From: DASUHT01 sp038230835
GTDB lineage: Bacteria; Actinomycetota; Thermoleophilia; Gaiellales; JAICJC01
Assembly: GCA_038230835.1 (NCBI GenBank)
Contig: JBBRMM010000036.1
Coordinates: 1 to 14,123, forward strand
Length of the DNA: 14,123 nucleotides
Direction of reading: 5' to 3'
The notes under the pieces were generated by a model. The model saw only the letters and a list, made by a program, of their open reading frames with translations, had not been told where the DNA came from and made no database searches. The position numbers were made by a program, and so were the translations under genes. The stretch's first letter is position 1, and each line of letters begins with the position of its first letter. Below, in pieces: positions 1-5,853 of the stretch.

Positions 1-1
1 C

Positions 2-181
2 AGCGCGCTCTTGGCCCACGACTGGGCGACCTGGCTGGCGGTACCGCTGGTGGCCGGCCACCTGTACCTTGCGCTCGTGAACCCCTCCACCCGACACTCG
101 CTGCGCGGCATGGTGCGAGGCGACGTACGCCGCGACTGGGCGCGCCGCCACCACCCCAAGTGGGAGCGCGAGTGCTCGTAG
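2..181 (+). CDS. Formate dehydrogenase cytochrome b subunit, C-terminal fragment
   Basis: Only the last 59 codons are in the window; the gene begins upstream. The visible product has a hydrophobic stretch (WATWLAVPLVAGHLYLALV) followed by NPSTRHSLRGM and a basic tail with RRDWARRHHPKW. That pattern is characteristic of the C-terminus of the membrane cytochrome b (gamma, FdhI-like) subunit of respiratory formate dehydrogenases. The subunit anchors the enzyme and passes electrons from formate to quinone through two haems. The His of AGHLYLALVNP lies where this family has a conserved haem or quinone-site His (family knowledge). The stop TAG at 179-181 overlaps the start of the next gene by 10 bases, so the two are probably cotranscribed. 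The identification rests on the C-terminal motif alone. Confidence 0.72.
   Translation, partial: SALLAHDWATWLAVPLVAGHLYLALVNPSTRHSLRGMVRGDVRRDWARRHHPKWERECS
162..174 (+). promoter_or_regulatory. RBS deciding the start of the MBL-fold hydrolase
   Basis: GGGAG at 162-166 lies five bases before GTG at 172. An in-frame GTG at 160 has no purine-rich sequence before it. This favours 172 as the start, placing the site inside the end of the formate dehydrogenase gene. Confidence 0.5.
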
Positions 182-918
182 AGGTCTTGGGGACGGCCGC
201 CGCCTGGCCACTCCCCCGGCTGGGATGCGATTGCCCGCAATGCACGTCGGACGACCCCCGAGACCGGCGCCTGCGCTCGTCGCTTTTGATCGACCGGCGA
301 GTGCTGATCGACGCCGGCCCGGACGCCTACGCGCAGCTGCGCCGCGCCGGGGCCGTCCCCGAGGCGGTGGTGATCACGCACGCCCACCATGACCACGTGC
401 TGGGCCTGCACGACCTGGCCAAGCTGCGGCGCATACCGCTCCACCTCAGCAAGCCGGCGGAGCGGAGCCTGCGCAAGATCCTCCCTCGGCTCGACTTCCG
501 CATCGACCACATCACGCCCGGGGTACCGATCGACCTGGGCGCAGGGCTCGTCTGCCGGGCCTTCGACGTCGAGCACGGCGCGACTCCGACGCTCGGCCTG
601 CGGCTGGAGTCCGACGCGACGCTCGTGTACATGCCCGACCTGGGCGCCGATCCCGCGTCCAAGCTCGCCCGCGGCGCCGACCTGCTGATGATCGACGGGT
701 CGAGTCGCGAGCGCGTCGTCGGCGGCCATCTGTCCATGCAGGCGGCGATCCCGATCGCGGCCCGGCTGAAGGCTGAGCGCACGCTCTTCACCCACATCGG
801 CCACCGCACGGGCACGCAGGCCGAGCTCGAGACATGGCTGCCGGACCGGTTCGGGGTGGCCTACGACGGCATGGTGATCGAGCTCCACGCCGCCGGCAAG
901 CCGCCGGCCGCGGTGTAG
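172..918 (+). CDS. PhnP-like metallo-beta-lactamase-fold hydrolase
   Basis: This 248-aa protein carries the metallo-beta-lactamase HxHxDH motif (THAHHDH, residues 69-75), which with later His and Asp residues (H135, D156, H208) would bind two metal ions. Near the N-terminus GCDCPQC (residues 18-24) is the Cys cluster that PhnP- and PqqB-type members use for a structural zinc. Family members hydrolyse phosphodiesters; PhnP acts on cyclic ribosyl phosphate in phosphonate breakdown. No phn or pqq genes are visible here, so the substrate is unknown. The length matches the family at about 250 aa. GTG at 172 is preferred to the in-frame GTG at 160 because of the ribosome site. The gene overlaps the formate dehydrogenase subunit, suggesting one operon. 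No signal peptide is seen, so the product should be cytoplasmic. Confidence 0.8.
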   Translation: MLVEVLGTAAAWPLPRLGCDCPQCTSDDPRDRRLRSSLLIDRRVLIDAGPDAYAQLRRAGAVPEAVVITHAHHDHVLGLHDLAKLRRIPLHLSKPAERSLRKILPRLDFRIDHITPGVPIDLGAGLVCRAFDVEHGATPTLGLRLESDATLVYMPDLGADPASKLARGADLLMIDGSSRERVVGGHLSMQAAIPIAARLKAERTLFTHIGHRTGTQAELETWLPDRFGVAYDGMVIELHAAGKPPAAV

Positions 919-925
919 GGGCACG

Positions 926-1486
926 TCACATCGAGACGTCGCTGCGCTCGAGGCCGAGCAGCCAGCGCTTGACATCCAGGCCGCCGCCGTAGCCGCCCAG
1001 CCCGCCACCCGAGCGCAGCACCCGGTGGCAGGGCACGATGATCGGGATGGGATTGCGGGCCATCGCGTTGCCGGCTGCGCGCACCGCGCGCGGACTGCCC
1101 GCCGCCCCCGCCAGCTCGGCGTACGTGCGCACCTCGCCGTAGGGGATGGCTGCACACGCGCGCCGGGCGGCCAGCAGGAAGCCGTGGGAGAGCGACCAGT
1201 CGACCGGCGTCGAGAACTCCCGCAGCCGGCCCGCGAAGTAGGCGTCCAGCTCGCGACGCGGGGCGTCCAGCCGTGCGGGCGCCTCGAGGATGCGGGGCGA
1301 CACGTGGGACGCGAGCTCGCCGAGCACCTCGTCCAGCGGCTCGCCTGGGAAAGCCAGCCGGACCACGCCACGCTCCGTGACAGCCACCGCGAGCAGTCCG
1401 ATCGGCGAATCGACCTCGGCATAGGCGACATCCAGCAGACCCTCGTCCAGCGCCCGCCTGGCCAGCTCGGCTACGCGTTCATGCAT
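926..1486 (-). CDS. ogt: Methylated-DNA-[protein]-cysteine S-methyltransferase
   Basis: This 186-aa protein is a suicide DNA repair enzyme that transfers alkyl groups from O6-alkylguanine or O4-alkylthymine to its own cysteine. The active-site motif IIVPCHRV (residues 149-156, acceptor Cys153) is intact. It is preceded by the DNA-binding helix region (YGEVRTYAELA, then AVRAAGNAMARNPIP) and followed by the GGLGGYGGG glycine loop. The N-terminal ribonuclease-H-like domain spans roughly residues 18-95. The ATG at 1486 has a good ribosome site (AAAGGAG, minus strand 1500-1494). The start overlaps the end of the upstream sigma factor gene by 8 bases, so the two are translationally linked. The protein has no Ada-type methyl-sensing N-domain, so its control probably lies with the coupled sigma factor (inference). 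Confidence 0.93.
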   Translation of the reverse strand: MHERVAELARRALDEGLLDVAYAEVDSPIGLLAVAVTERGVVRLAFPGEPLDEVLGELASHVSPRILEAPARLDAPRRELDAYFAGRLREFSTPVDWSLSHGFLLAARRACAAIPYGEVRTYAELAGAAGSPRAVRAAGNAMARNPIPIIVPCHRVLRSGGGLGGYGGGLDVKRWLLGLERSDVSM

Positions 1487-1955
1487 GTCTCCACTCCTTT
1501 CTGACGGCCGCCAGGCCGGCCCGCACGTTCTGGCGGGCCGCAGCCTCGCTGCAGCCGATGGCGTTTCCGATCGCCCGGTAGTCCAGGTCGGCCGCGAACC
1601 TCAGGGTGACGGCCGCGCGTTGCTTCCCGGGGAGCGTCCGAACGGCCGCCCACAGCTCGGGTTCCGGGTCGGGGCGCACCGGGGCGGCGATCTGCTCGGC
1701 CGGCTCGCCGACCGCGATCGGGCGCCGTCCCGAGGTTCGGTGCAGGTCGATCGCCTTGCGATGCGCGATCACCAGCAGCCACCCGCGCAGATTCGAGCCG
1801 TCACGGAGGCCGGGATAGGCGCGCAGCGCCGCCAGCATCGTCTCCTGCCAGCAGTCCTCGGCGTCGTGACGTCCGACTGCAGCCCGCAGGTAGGCGAGCA
1901 CGTCGTCGCCGTGGCGGTCGAGCAGCGTCTGGAACGGCGGAAGCCTCACGCTCAC
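1479..1955 (-). CDS. ECF-like sigma-70 family RNA polymerase sigma factor
   Basis: This 158-aa protein has the two-domain layout of an extracytoplasmic-function sigma factor. Region 2 (about residues 10-75) contains DAEDCWQETMLAALRAY and NLRGWLLVIAHRKAID, the core-binding and -10-binding helices. Region 4 (about residues 100-152) contains LPGKQRAAVTLRFAADLDY and the helix-turn-helix with CSEAAARQNVRAGLAAV. A GTG at 1955 is used here; the next in-frame GTG at 1949 is equally possible, because the nearest -10-like box (TAGCGT, minus 1965-1960) would start transcription at about 1952. There is no anti-sigma factor beside it. The only coupled gene is ogt, so a role in the alkylation response is a reasonable inference but is not shown by the sequence. 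Confidence 0.88.
   Translation of the reverse strand: MSVRLPPFQTLLDRHGDDVLAYLRAAVGRHDAEDCWQETMLAALRAYPGLRDGSNLRGWLLVIAHRKAIDLHRTSGRRPIAVGEPAEQIAAPVRPDPEPELWAAVRTLPGKQRAAVTLRFAADLDYRAIGNAIGCSEAAARQNVRAGLAAVRKEWRHA
1494..1500 (-). promoter_or_regulatory. RBS of ogt inside the sigma gene
   Basis: AAAGGAG on the minus strand lies seven bases before the ogt ATG (1486) and within the last codons of the upstream sigma factor gene. This arrangement supports translational coupling. Confidence 0.65.
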
Positions 1956-1959
1956 AAGA

Positions 1960-1965
1960 ACGCTA
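1960..1965 (-). promoter_or_regulatory. Putative -10 box for the sigma factor/ogt operon
   Basis: TAGCGT fits TANNNT. Seven bases plus AGC separate it from the GTG at 1949, so transcription starting at the A (1952) would give a nearly leaderless mRNA. The siroheme decarboxylase gene has the same geometry. No clear -35 box is seen. Confidence 0.35.
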
Positions 1966-1988
1966 CCGGGCGGCGGCGCGTGAGATCG

Positions 1989-3026
1989 CTACGCGGGCTG
2001 CAGCTCGGGTGCGTGGCGGCGCTCCCACTCCTCGGCGTCGGGGCTGAAGTAGACCAGCCGGGTCTTCTTCCACTCCTTGGTCGAGTACAGCACCACCCGC
2101 TCGTCGAGACCGGTCTCGACGGCGATCGCATCCAGCACGTCCTCGCACTCCTGCTTGGTACGCCCGTGGGTCATCGAGAACAGGTTGTACGGCCAGTCGG
2201 GGTAGGTCGGCCGCTGGTAGCAGTGCGAGACGCCGCGGAACGACGCCATCAGCGAGCCGATCTCGTCCATCCGGTCGTCCGGCGCCTTCCACACCCCCAT
2301 GCCGTTGTAGACGAAGCCGGCGGAGCGGTGGTAGAGCACGGCGGCGAAGCGTCGCATCTGGCCGGTGGACTGGAACTCTGCGGCCTTGGCCAGCAGCTCG
2401 GGCACCGTGAAGCCGTGTCGCTCCGCGGGCGCCGTGAACGGGTCCGAGACCGGCCGCAGGTCACCCTGCAACCCGCGGATGGCGGCGATGTCGCGCTCGG
2501 AGATCGCATCCGGTGCGGGCGCCGGAGCGGTCGGCGCCACCCGCTGCTTCTTGGCGGCCGGGTCGCGTCCGCCGGCCATGTCGAGGTCGACGCCGATCTT
2601 GAAGAAGCGAAGCGCTGGCAGTGGCCGGATCGACTCCACTCCGGCCAGCTCGCCGAGCAGCTCGACGGTGCGATCGAGGCCCAGCTTCGAGGTCGGCGGG
2701 ACGCCCAGGGTGAACCAGATGTTGAACTCGTGCTGGCGCTCGTAGTTGTGGGTGACGCCGGGATGGGTGTTGATGGCGGCGGCCGCGTCGTCGGCACGCT
2801 CGGGTGCGGTGCGGGCGGCCACCAGCATCGACCGGTAGCCCAGCTTGCGAGTGTCGAAGATCGCGGAGATCTGGCGGATGATGCGCTCCGAGCGCAGCCG
2901 GGTCACGCGTTCGAGCACCTCGTCCTCGCTCATGCCCAACGGCTCACCGAGGGCGGCGTAGGGGCGCTCGACCAGCGGGAACTCGTTCTGGATCAGATCG
3001 CACAGCGAGGTGTCCTGCGCATCCAT
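1989..3026 (-). CDS. Fused siroheme decarboxylase (AhbA-AhbB / NirDL type)
   Basis: This 345-aa protein is made of two tandem Lrp/AsnC-like modules. Module 1 covers about residues 5-150 and includes an N-terminal helix-turn-helix-like region (LGMSEDEVLERVTRLRSE) and the strand signature VTHNYERQHEFNIWFTL. Module 2 covers about 175-345 and includes RRFAAVLYHRSAGF, GMGVWK and YQRPTYPDWPYNLFSMTHG, the strongest family hallmark. A proline/alanine linker (about 152-175) joins them. Siroheme decarboxylases remove two acetate carboxyls from siroheme to give didecarboxysiroheme, a step in both the alternative haem pathway and haem d1 synthesis. They are usually two separate proteins; fused forms are known (NirDL). 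ATG at 3026 is chosen; GTG at 3032 is also possible. The fold resembles a transcription regulator, but the module 2 motif argues for the enzyme. No other ahb or nir genes are present. Confidence 0.87.
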   Translation of the reverse strand: MDAQDTSLCDLIQNEFPLVERPYAALGEPLGMSEDEVLERVTRLRSERIIRQISAIFDTRKLGYRSMLVAARTAPERADDAAAAINTHPGVTHNYERQHEFNIWFTLGVPPTSKLGLDRTVELLGELAGVESIRPLPALRFFKIGVDLDMAGGRDPAAKKQRVAPTAPAPAPDAISERDIAAIRGLQGDLRPVSDPFTAPAERHGFTVPELLAKAAEFQSTGQMRRFAAVLYHRSAGFVYNGMGVWKAPDDRMDEIGSLMASFRGVSHCYQRPTYPDWPYNLFSMTHGRTKQECEDVLDAIAVETGLDERVVLYSTKEWKKTRLVYFSPDAEEWERRHAPELQPA

Positions 3027-3036
3027 GCTCACCGGG

Positions 3037-3042
3037 AGGATA
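3037..3042 (-). promoter_or_regulatory. Putative -10 box for the siroheme decarboxylase gene
   Basis: TATCCT on the minus strand fits TANNNT. Seven bases and then AGC separate it from the ATG at 3026. It shares two base pairs with the oppositely oriented -10 box of the cytochrome c gene. Confidence 0.4.
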
Positions 3043-3056
3043 CGCTCGCCGGCGTG
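3041..3056 (+). promoter_or_regulatory. Putative leaderless promoter of the cytochrome c gene
   Basis: TACGCT (3041-3046) fits the actinobacterial -10 pattern TANNNT. Exactly seven bases separate it from the GTG at 3054, so transcription would begin at the start codon. A GGAGG-like run at 3035-3039 is too far upstream to serve as a normal ribosome site and would lie ahead of the transcript. Confidence 0.5.
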
Positions 3057-3356
3057 CGACTTGCCCCGATAGCGTGCCTGGCGTGTGCCGCCGGTCTGGC
3101 CGCCGGCTGCGGCACCAGCCAAGCCAAGATCGACCGCACGCTCTACGAGCAGCGCTGCGCGTCCTGCCACGCGATCACGCCGGGCGGCACCTCGCCGGTG
3201 GCCGCGGCGCGCAACCTGTATGCCGCACACCCGTCCGAGCAGGAGATCCGGCGAGCGATCACGCTCGGAGCGCACGGCATGCCGGCCAATCTGGTCAAGG
3301 GCGACAAGCTCGACAACGTGGTCGCCTACGTGCTCTCGGCCACCGCCCGCTCGTGA
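3054..3356 (+). CDS. Small c-type cytochrome lipoprotein
   Basis: This 100-aa protein has a short lipoprotein signal peptide ending in the lipobox LAAGC (Cys19). A CASCH haem-binding motif follows (residues 35-39), with a likely distal Met ligand in HGMPANL (Met76). This is the layout of a class I cytochrome c domain anchored on the outer face of the membrane, and its probable role is electron transfer in respiration. The start is GTG at 3054, which gives the expected basic residue then hydrophobic core. The TACGCT box seven bases upstream supports it. The stop overlaps the HAD gene by 4 bases (GTGA). It faces the siroheme decarboxylase gene across about 27 bp, linking haem supply and a haem protein by position only. 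The redox partner is not identifiable. Confidence 0.85.
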   Translation: MRLAPIACLACAAGLAAGCGTSQAKIDRTLYEQRCASCHAITPGGTSPVAAARNLYAAHPSEQEIRRAITLGAHGMPANLVKGDKLDNVVAYVLSATARS

Positions 3357-4192
3357 CCGCCGGACCCATGCTGCCGCCCGGCCTCGATCCGCGTGCAGTG
3401 CGTGCGGTGGCGATGGATCTCGACCGCACCATCCTGCCCTCCACGCTCGAGCTGCGCCCCGCCATCGTACGCGCGGTCGCCGCCGGCGCCGAGGCGGGTA
3501 TCGTCCCCATCCTGGCGACCGGCCGCATGTTCGCCTCGGCGCGTCCGTACGCGCTCCAGCTCGGGATCGAGGCCCCGCTGATCTGCTACCAGGGGGCGCT
3601 GGTGGCCGACCCCCGAAGCGGCGAGTGGCTGCTGCACCGGCCGATGGACGTGATGCTGGCCAAGCAGGTGATCGCGGCGGTGCGCGAGGCGGGCTTCCAC
3701 ATGAACGTGTACCTGGACGACCGGCTCTACGTCGAGCAGTTGAACGAGGAGGCGCGCACATATGCCGCCCACGCGCGACTCGAGGCGCACGTGGTGGGCG
3801 ACCTGCTGGGCTGGCTCGACCAGCCCACGACCAAGATCGTGATCGTGGGCGAGCCGGCCCCGCTGGACGAGCTGGAGACGGCCATGCGTCGCCGCTTCGA
3901 CGGCCGGCTGTTCATCGCCAAGTCGCTGCCGTTCTTCCTCGAGGTTGCGATGCCCGGCGTCTCCAAGGGCAGTGCACTCGAGTTCGTGTGCGAGCGGCTG
4001 GGCATCGAGACGGCCGCTGTGGTCGCGTTCGGCGACGGTGCCAACGACATCGAGCTGCTGCGTGACGCGGGCCTCGGCGTGGCCGTGCGCGACGCCGACC
4101 CGGCGCTCCTGGCCGAGGCGCAATGGACGGTGCCGGGGGTGGACGACGACGGCGTGGCGACGTTCATCCAGGCGTTAGTAGACTCACGCTGA
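3353..4192 (+). CDS. Cof-type HAD-superfamily phosphatase
   Basis: This 279-aa protein has the four HAD motifs. Motif I is MDLDRT (nucleophile Asp22, general acid Asp24), motif II is ILATGR (residues 54-58 region), motif III is the Lys of VSKG (Lys205) and motif IV is GDGANDIELL (227-236). The cap between motifs II and III is of the Cof (C2) type. Such enzymes dephosphorylate sugar phosphates, nucleotides or flavin precursors; the substrate cannot be read from sequence. The first motif has Arg where most relatives have Gly (DLDGT), a mild deviation. GTG at 3353 overlaps the cytochrome c stop as GTGA; ATG at 3368 is an alternative. Its own stop overlaps the serS start by one base, so it lies within a compact operon. 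Confidence 0.88.
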   Translation: MTAGPMLPPGLDPRAVRAVAMDLDRTILPSTLELRPAIVRAVAAGAEAGIVPILATGRMFASARPYALQLGIEAPLICYQGALVADPRSGEWLLHRPMDVMLAKQVIAAVREAGFHMNVYLDDRLYVEQLNEEARTYAAHARLEAHVVGDLLGWLDQPTTKIVIVGEPAPLDELETAMRRRFDGRLFIAKSLPFFLEVAMPGVSKGSALEFVCERLGIETAAVVAFGDGANDIELLRDAGLGVAVRDADPALLAEAQWTVPGVDDDGVATFIQALVDSR

Positions 4193-4194
4193 TG
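4179..4194 (+). promoter_or_regulatory. Putative internal leaderless promoter of serS
   Basis: TAGACT (4179-4184) lies within the last codons of the HAD gene, exactly seven bases before the serS ATG at 4192. This is the same TANNNT-N7-start layout seen at 3041 and 5838. It would allow serS to be made independently of the upstream genes. Confidence 0.5.
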
Positions 4195-5466
4195 CTCGAC
4201 CCCAAGCTGATCAGGTCGGATCCCGACGCCGTGCGGGCCGCCCTCGCGCGCCGGGGAGACGCTGACAAGGTGGACGAGTTCCTGGGCCTGGACGGGCGAC
4301 GGCTGGAGCTGATCGCCCGCGTCGAGGAGGTGCGCGCCGAGCGCAACGCTGCCGCCCGCGCGATTGCCGAGGCCCGCGCGGCGGGCGGGGGTGCCACGTC
4401 TGAGATTGCCGTCCAGGCTGAGCTCAAGCAGCGCCAGGCCGCCGACGAGGACGCGCTCAAGGATGTGGAGGCGCAGATCGCCGAGCTGATGCTGCGGATC
4501 CCGAACATCCCGCACCCGTCGGCTCCGGTGGGCGACACCGACGCCGACGCGACGGTGCTGCGGGTGGTCGGCGAGCCGCCGCAGTTCGACTTCGAGCCGC
4601 GCGACCACCTGGCGATCGCGGGCGCCGACGGCCTCGGCCTGATCGACTCGGAGGCGGGCGCACGGGTGTCGGGCAGCCGCTTCCACTACCTGCTCGGCGA
4701 CCTCGTGCGGTTGGAGTTCGCACTCGTGCAGTGGGGCCTGGATAAGCTGGCCGGCAAGGGATTCATGCCGGTGATCCCACCGGTGCTGGTGAAGGAGCAG
4801 GCGATGGTCGGCACCGGGTTCTTCCCGGATGCCGAGCAAGCGGTGTACGGCCTGGCTACCGATGACCTGTTCCTGGTCGGCACGGCCGAGGTGCCGCTGG
4901 CGTCGCTGCAGGGGGAGACGATCCTCGACGAGGCCGAACTGCCGCTGCGCTACGTCGGGTTCTCGACCTGCTTCCGGCGCGAGGCGGGCGCCGCCGGCAA
5001 GGACACCCGCGGCATCTTCCGCGTGCATCAGTTCGACAAGCTGGAGATGTTCAGCTACTGCCACCCCGACCGGTCGTGGGACGAGCAGGAGACGCTGCTT
5101 GCGATCGAGGAGGAAGTCGCCCGGGAGCTGGGCTTCCACTACCGGGTGGTCAACATCGCCGCCGGCGACCTGGGCGGCCCGGCCGCCCGCAAGTTCGACA
5201 TCGAGGTGTGGCTGCCGGGCCAGAGCCGCTACCGCGAGCTGACCTCGTGTTCCAACTGCACCGACTACCAGGCCCGCAGGCTCGGCACCCGGTTTCGGCC
5301 GGAAGGCGGAAAGCCGCAGTTCGTGCACATGCTGAACGGCACGGCGATCACGTCCAGCCGCACCCTGCTGGCGCTGATCGAGTACGGCCAGCAGGCGGAC
5401 GGCTCGGTGGCCACGCCGCAGGTGCTGCACGGGTTCGGAGCGCCGCCGGTGATCGGCCCGCGCTGA
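4192..5466 (+). CDS. serS: Serine--tRNA ligase
   Basis: This 424-aa class II aminoacyl-tRNA synthetase charges tRNA-Ser (and tRNA-Sec) with serine. The N-terminal coiled-coil arm (about residues 30-105), which reaches the long variable arm of tRNA-Ser, is visible from its heptad-rich charged helices. The catalytic core follows: VGTAEV (229-234) at the serine site, motif 2 with CFRREAG and FRVHQFDKLEMF (260-287), the TSCSNCTDYQARR segment (351-363), and motif 3 around NGTA with SRTLLALIE and the invariant Arg390. Length is normal for bacterial SerRS. Motif 3 reads ITSSR, where many relatives have AIGR or AVGR. ATG at 4192 overlaps the HAD stop (TGATG) and gives the usual MLD start. A tRNA-Ser gene lies 2.1 kb downstream. 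Confidence 0.97.
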   Translation: MLDPKLIRSDPDAVRAALARRGDADKVDEFLGLDGRRLELIARVEEVRAERNAAARAIAEARAAGGGATSEIAVQAELKQRQAADEDALKDVEAQIAELMLRIPNIPHPSAPVGDTDADATVLRVVGEPPQFDFEPRDHLAIAGADGLGLIDSEAGARVSGSRFHYLLGDLVRLEFALVQWGLDKLAGKGFMPVIPPVLVKEQAMVGTGFFPDAEQAVYGLATDDLFLVGTAEVPLASLQGETILDEAELPLRYVGFSTCFRREAGAAGKDTRGIFRVHQFDKLEMFSYCHPDRSWDEQETLLAIEEEVARELGFHYRVVNIAAGDLGGPAARKFDIEVWLPGQSRYRELTSCSNCTDYQARRLGTRFRPEGGKPQFVHMLNGTAITSSRTLLALIEYGQQADGSVATPQVLHGFGAPPVIGPR

Positions 5467-5486
5467 CGAGACACGACCGCGGGCAG

Positions 5487-5500
5487 CTCGGTCAGCCGAG
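5487..5500. terminator. Weak hairpin between convergent serS and the small minus gene
   Basis: CTCGG, a TCAG loop and CCGAG form a five-base-pair stem in the 25-bp gap between convergent genes, reaching into the stop codon of the minus-strand gene. There is no T tract on either side, so termination is possible but weakly supported. Confidence 0.25.
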
Positions 5501-5722
5501 AATGCGAAGCGCGGTATCGGCCGGGCAACCCGCCCTGATCAGGGCCAGCGCCTCGTGCAGGTCGATGTTCGATCGCACCGCGAGCCCGACGGCCTGCGGC
5601 CCGGTCAATCCGGCGTCTTCGAGCCGCGCCATCCGCCAGCAGAACACGCCGACCAGCGCTGGTTGAAGCTGAGTGATCAGCCCCGCGAAGTCGTCGAACT
5701 CTGGTGTTGTGGAGACCGGCAC
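5492..5722 (-). CDS. Hypothetical small protein, 76 aa
   Basis: The product is not recognised. It is mostly helical and acidic, without a signal peptide or membrane segment. It includes a helix with LQPALVGVFCWRMARLEDAG and a C-terminal stretch (NIDLHEALALIRAGCPADTALRILG). Two Cys residues are too far apart for a simple metal motif. GTG at 5722 is chosen because GGGAG lies six bases upstream. Extending the frame to 5827 adds 35 residues that look noncoding. It runs toward serS and is divergent from the ABC transporter genes, with 128 bp between the starts. High GC at third codon positions and the good ribosome site suggest a real gene. The alternation of hydrophobic and charged residues would suit a small helical bundle. 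Confidence 0.62.
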   Translation of the reverse strand: MPVSTTPEFDDFAGLITQLQPALVGVFCWRMARLEDAGLTGPQAVGLAVRSNIDLHEALALIRAGCPADTALRILG

Positions 5723-5728
5723 GTCAAT

Positions 5729-5733
5729 CTCCC
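5729..5733 (-). promoter_or_regulatory. RBS deciding the start of the 76-aa gene
   Basis: GGGAG on the minus strand lies six bases before GTG at 5722, favouring this start over upstream in-frame codons. Confidence 0.5.
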
Positions 5734-5816
5734 ATCGGGTGACCCGGCGGGCGCCTTGATCCGGGGACGCACCGACCCCGTTGCGGGCAAACACCGATCC
5801 AGCCGGCCACGCCAAG

Positions 5817-5853
5817 GCGCCGCACATCGAACGGCGCTACGTTGCGGGCCATG
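5817..5853 (+). promoter_or_regulatory. ABC transporter promoter with inverted repeat
   Basis: TACGTT (5838-5843) lies exactly seven bases before the ATG at 5851, the leaderless layout. Immediately upstream, GCGCCG (5817-5822) and CGGCGC (5832-5837) form a six-base inverted repeat with a nine-base spacer, abutting the -10 box where a repressor could act. CGTTGCGGGC occurs twice, at 5779-5788 and 5840-5849. Confidence 0.45.

Noticed and set aside
1485..3053. Plus-strand frame open across the ogt, sigma and siroheme decarboxylase region
   Set aside because: It is antisense to well-supported genes; only its end (from 3054) is real, as the cytochrome c gene.
3027..3761. Upstream extension of the siroheme decarboxylase frame
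   Set aside because: It is antisense to cytochrome c and HAD genes, with low-complexity Arg/Ala/Pro content; the family homology begins at 3026.
3727..5430. Long minus-strand frame opposite serS
   Set aside because: It is antisense to serS and the end of the HAD gene, and its product is compositionally biased with no domain.
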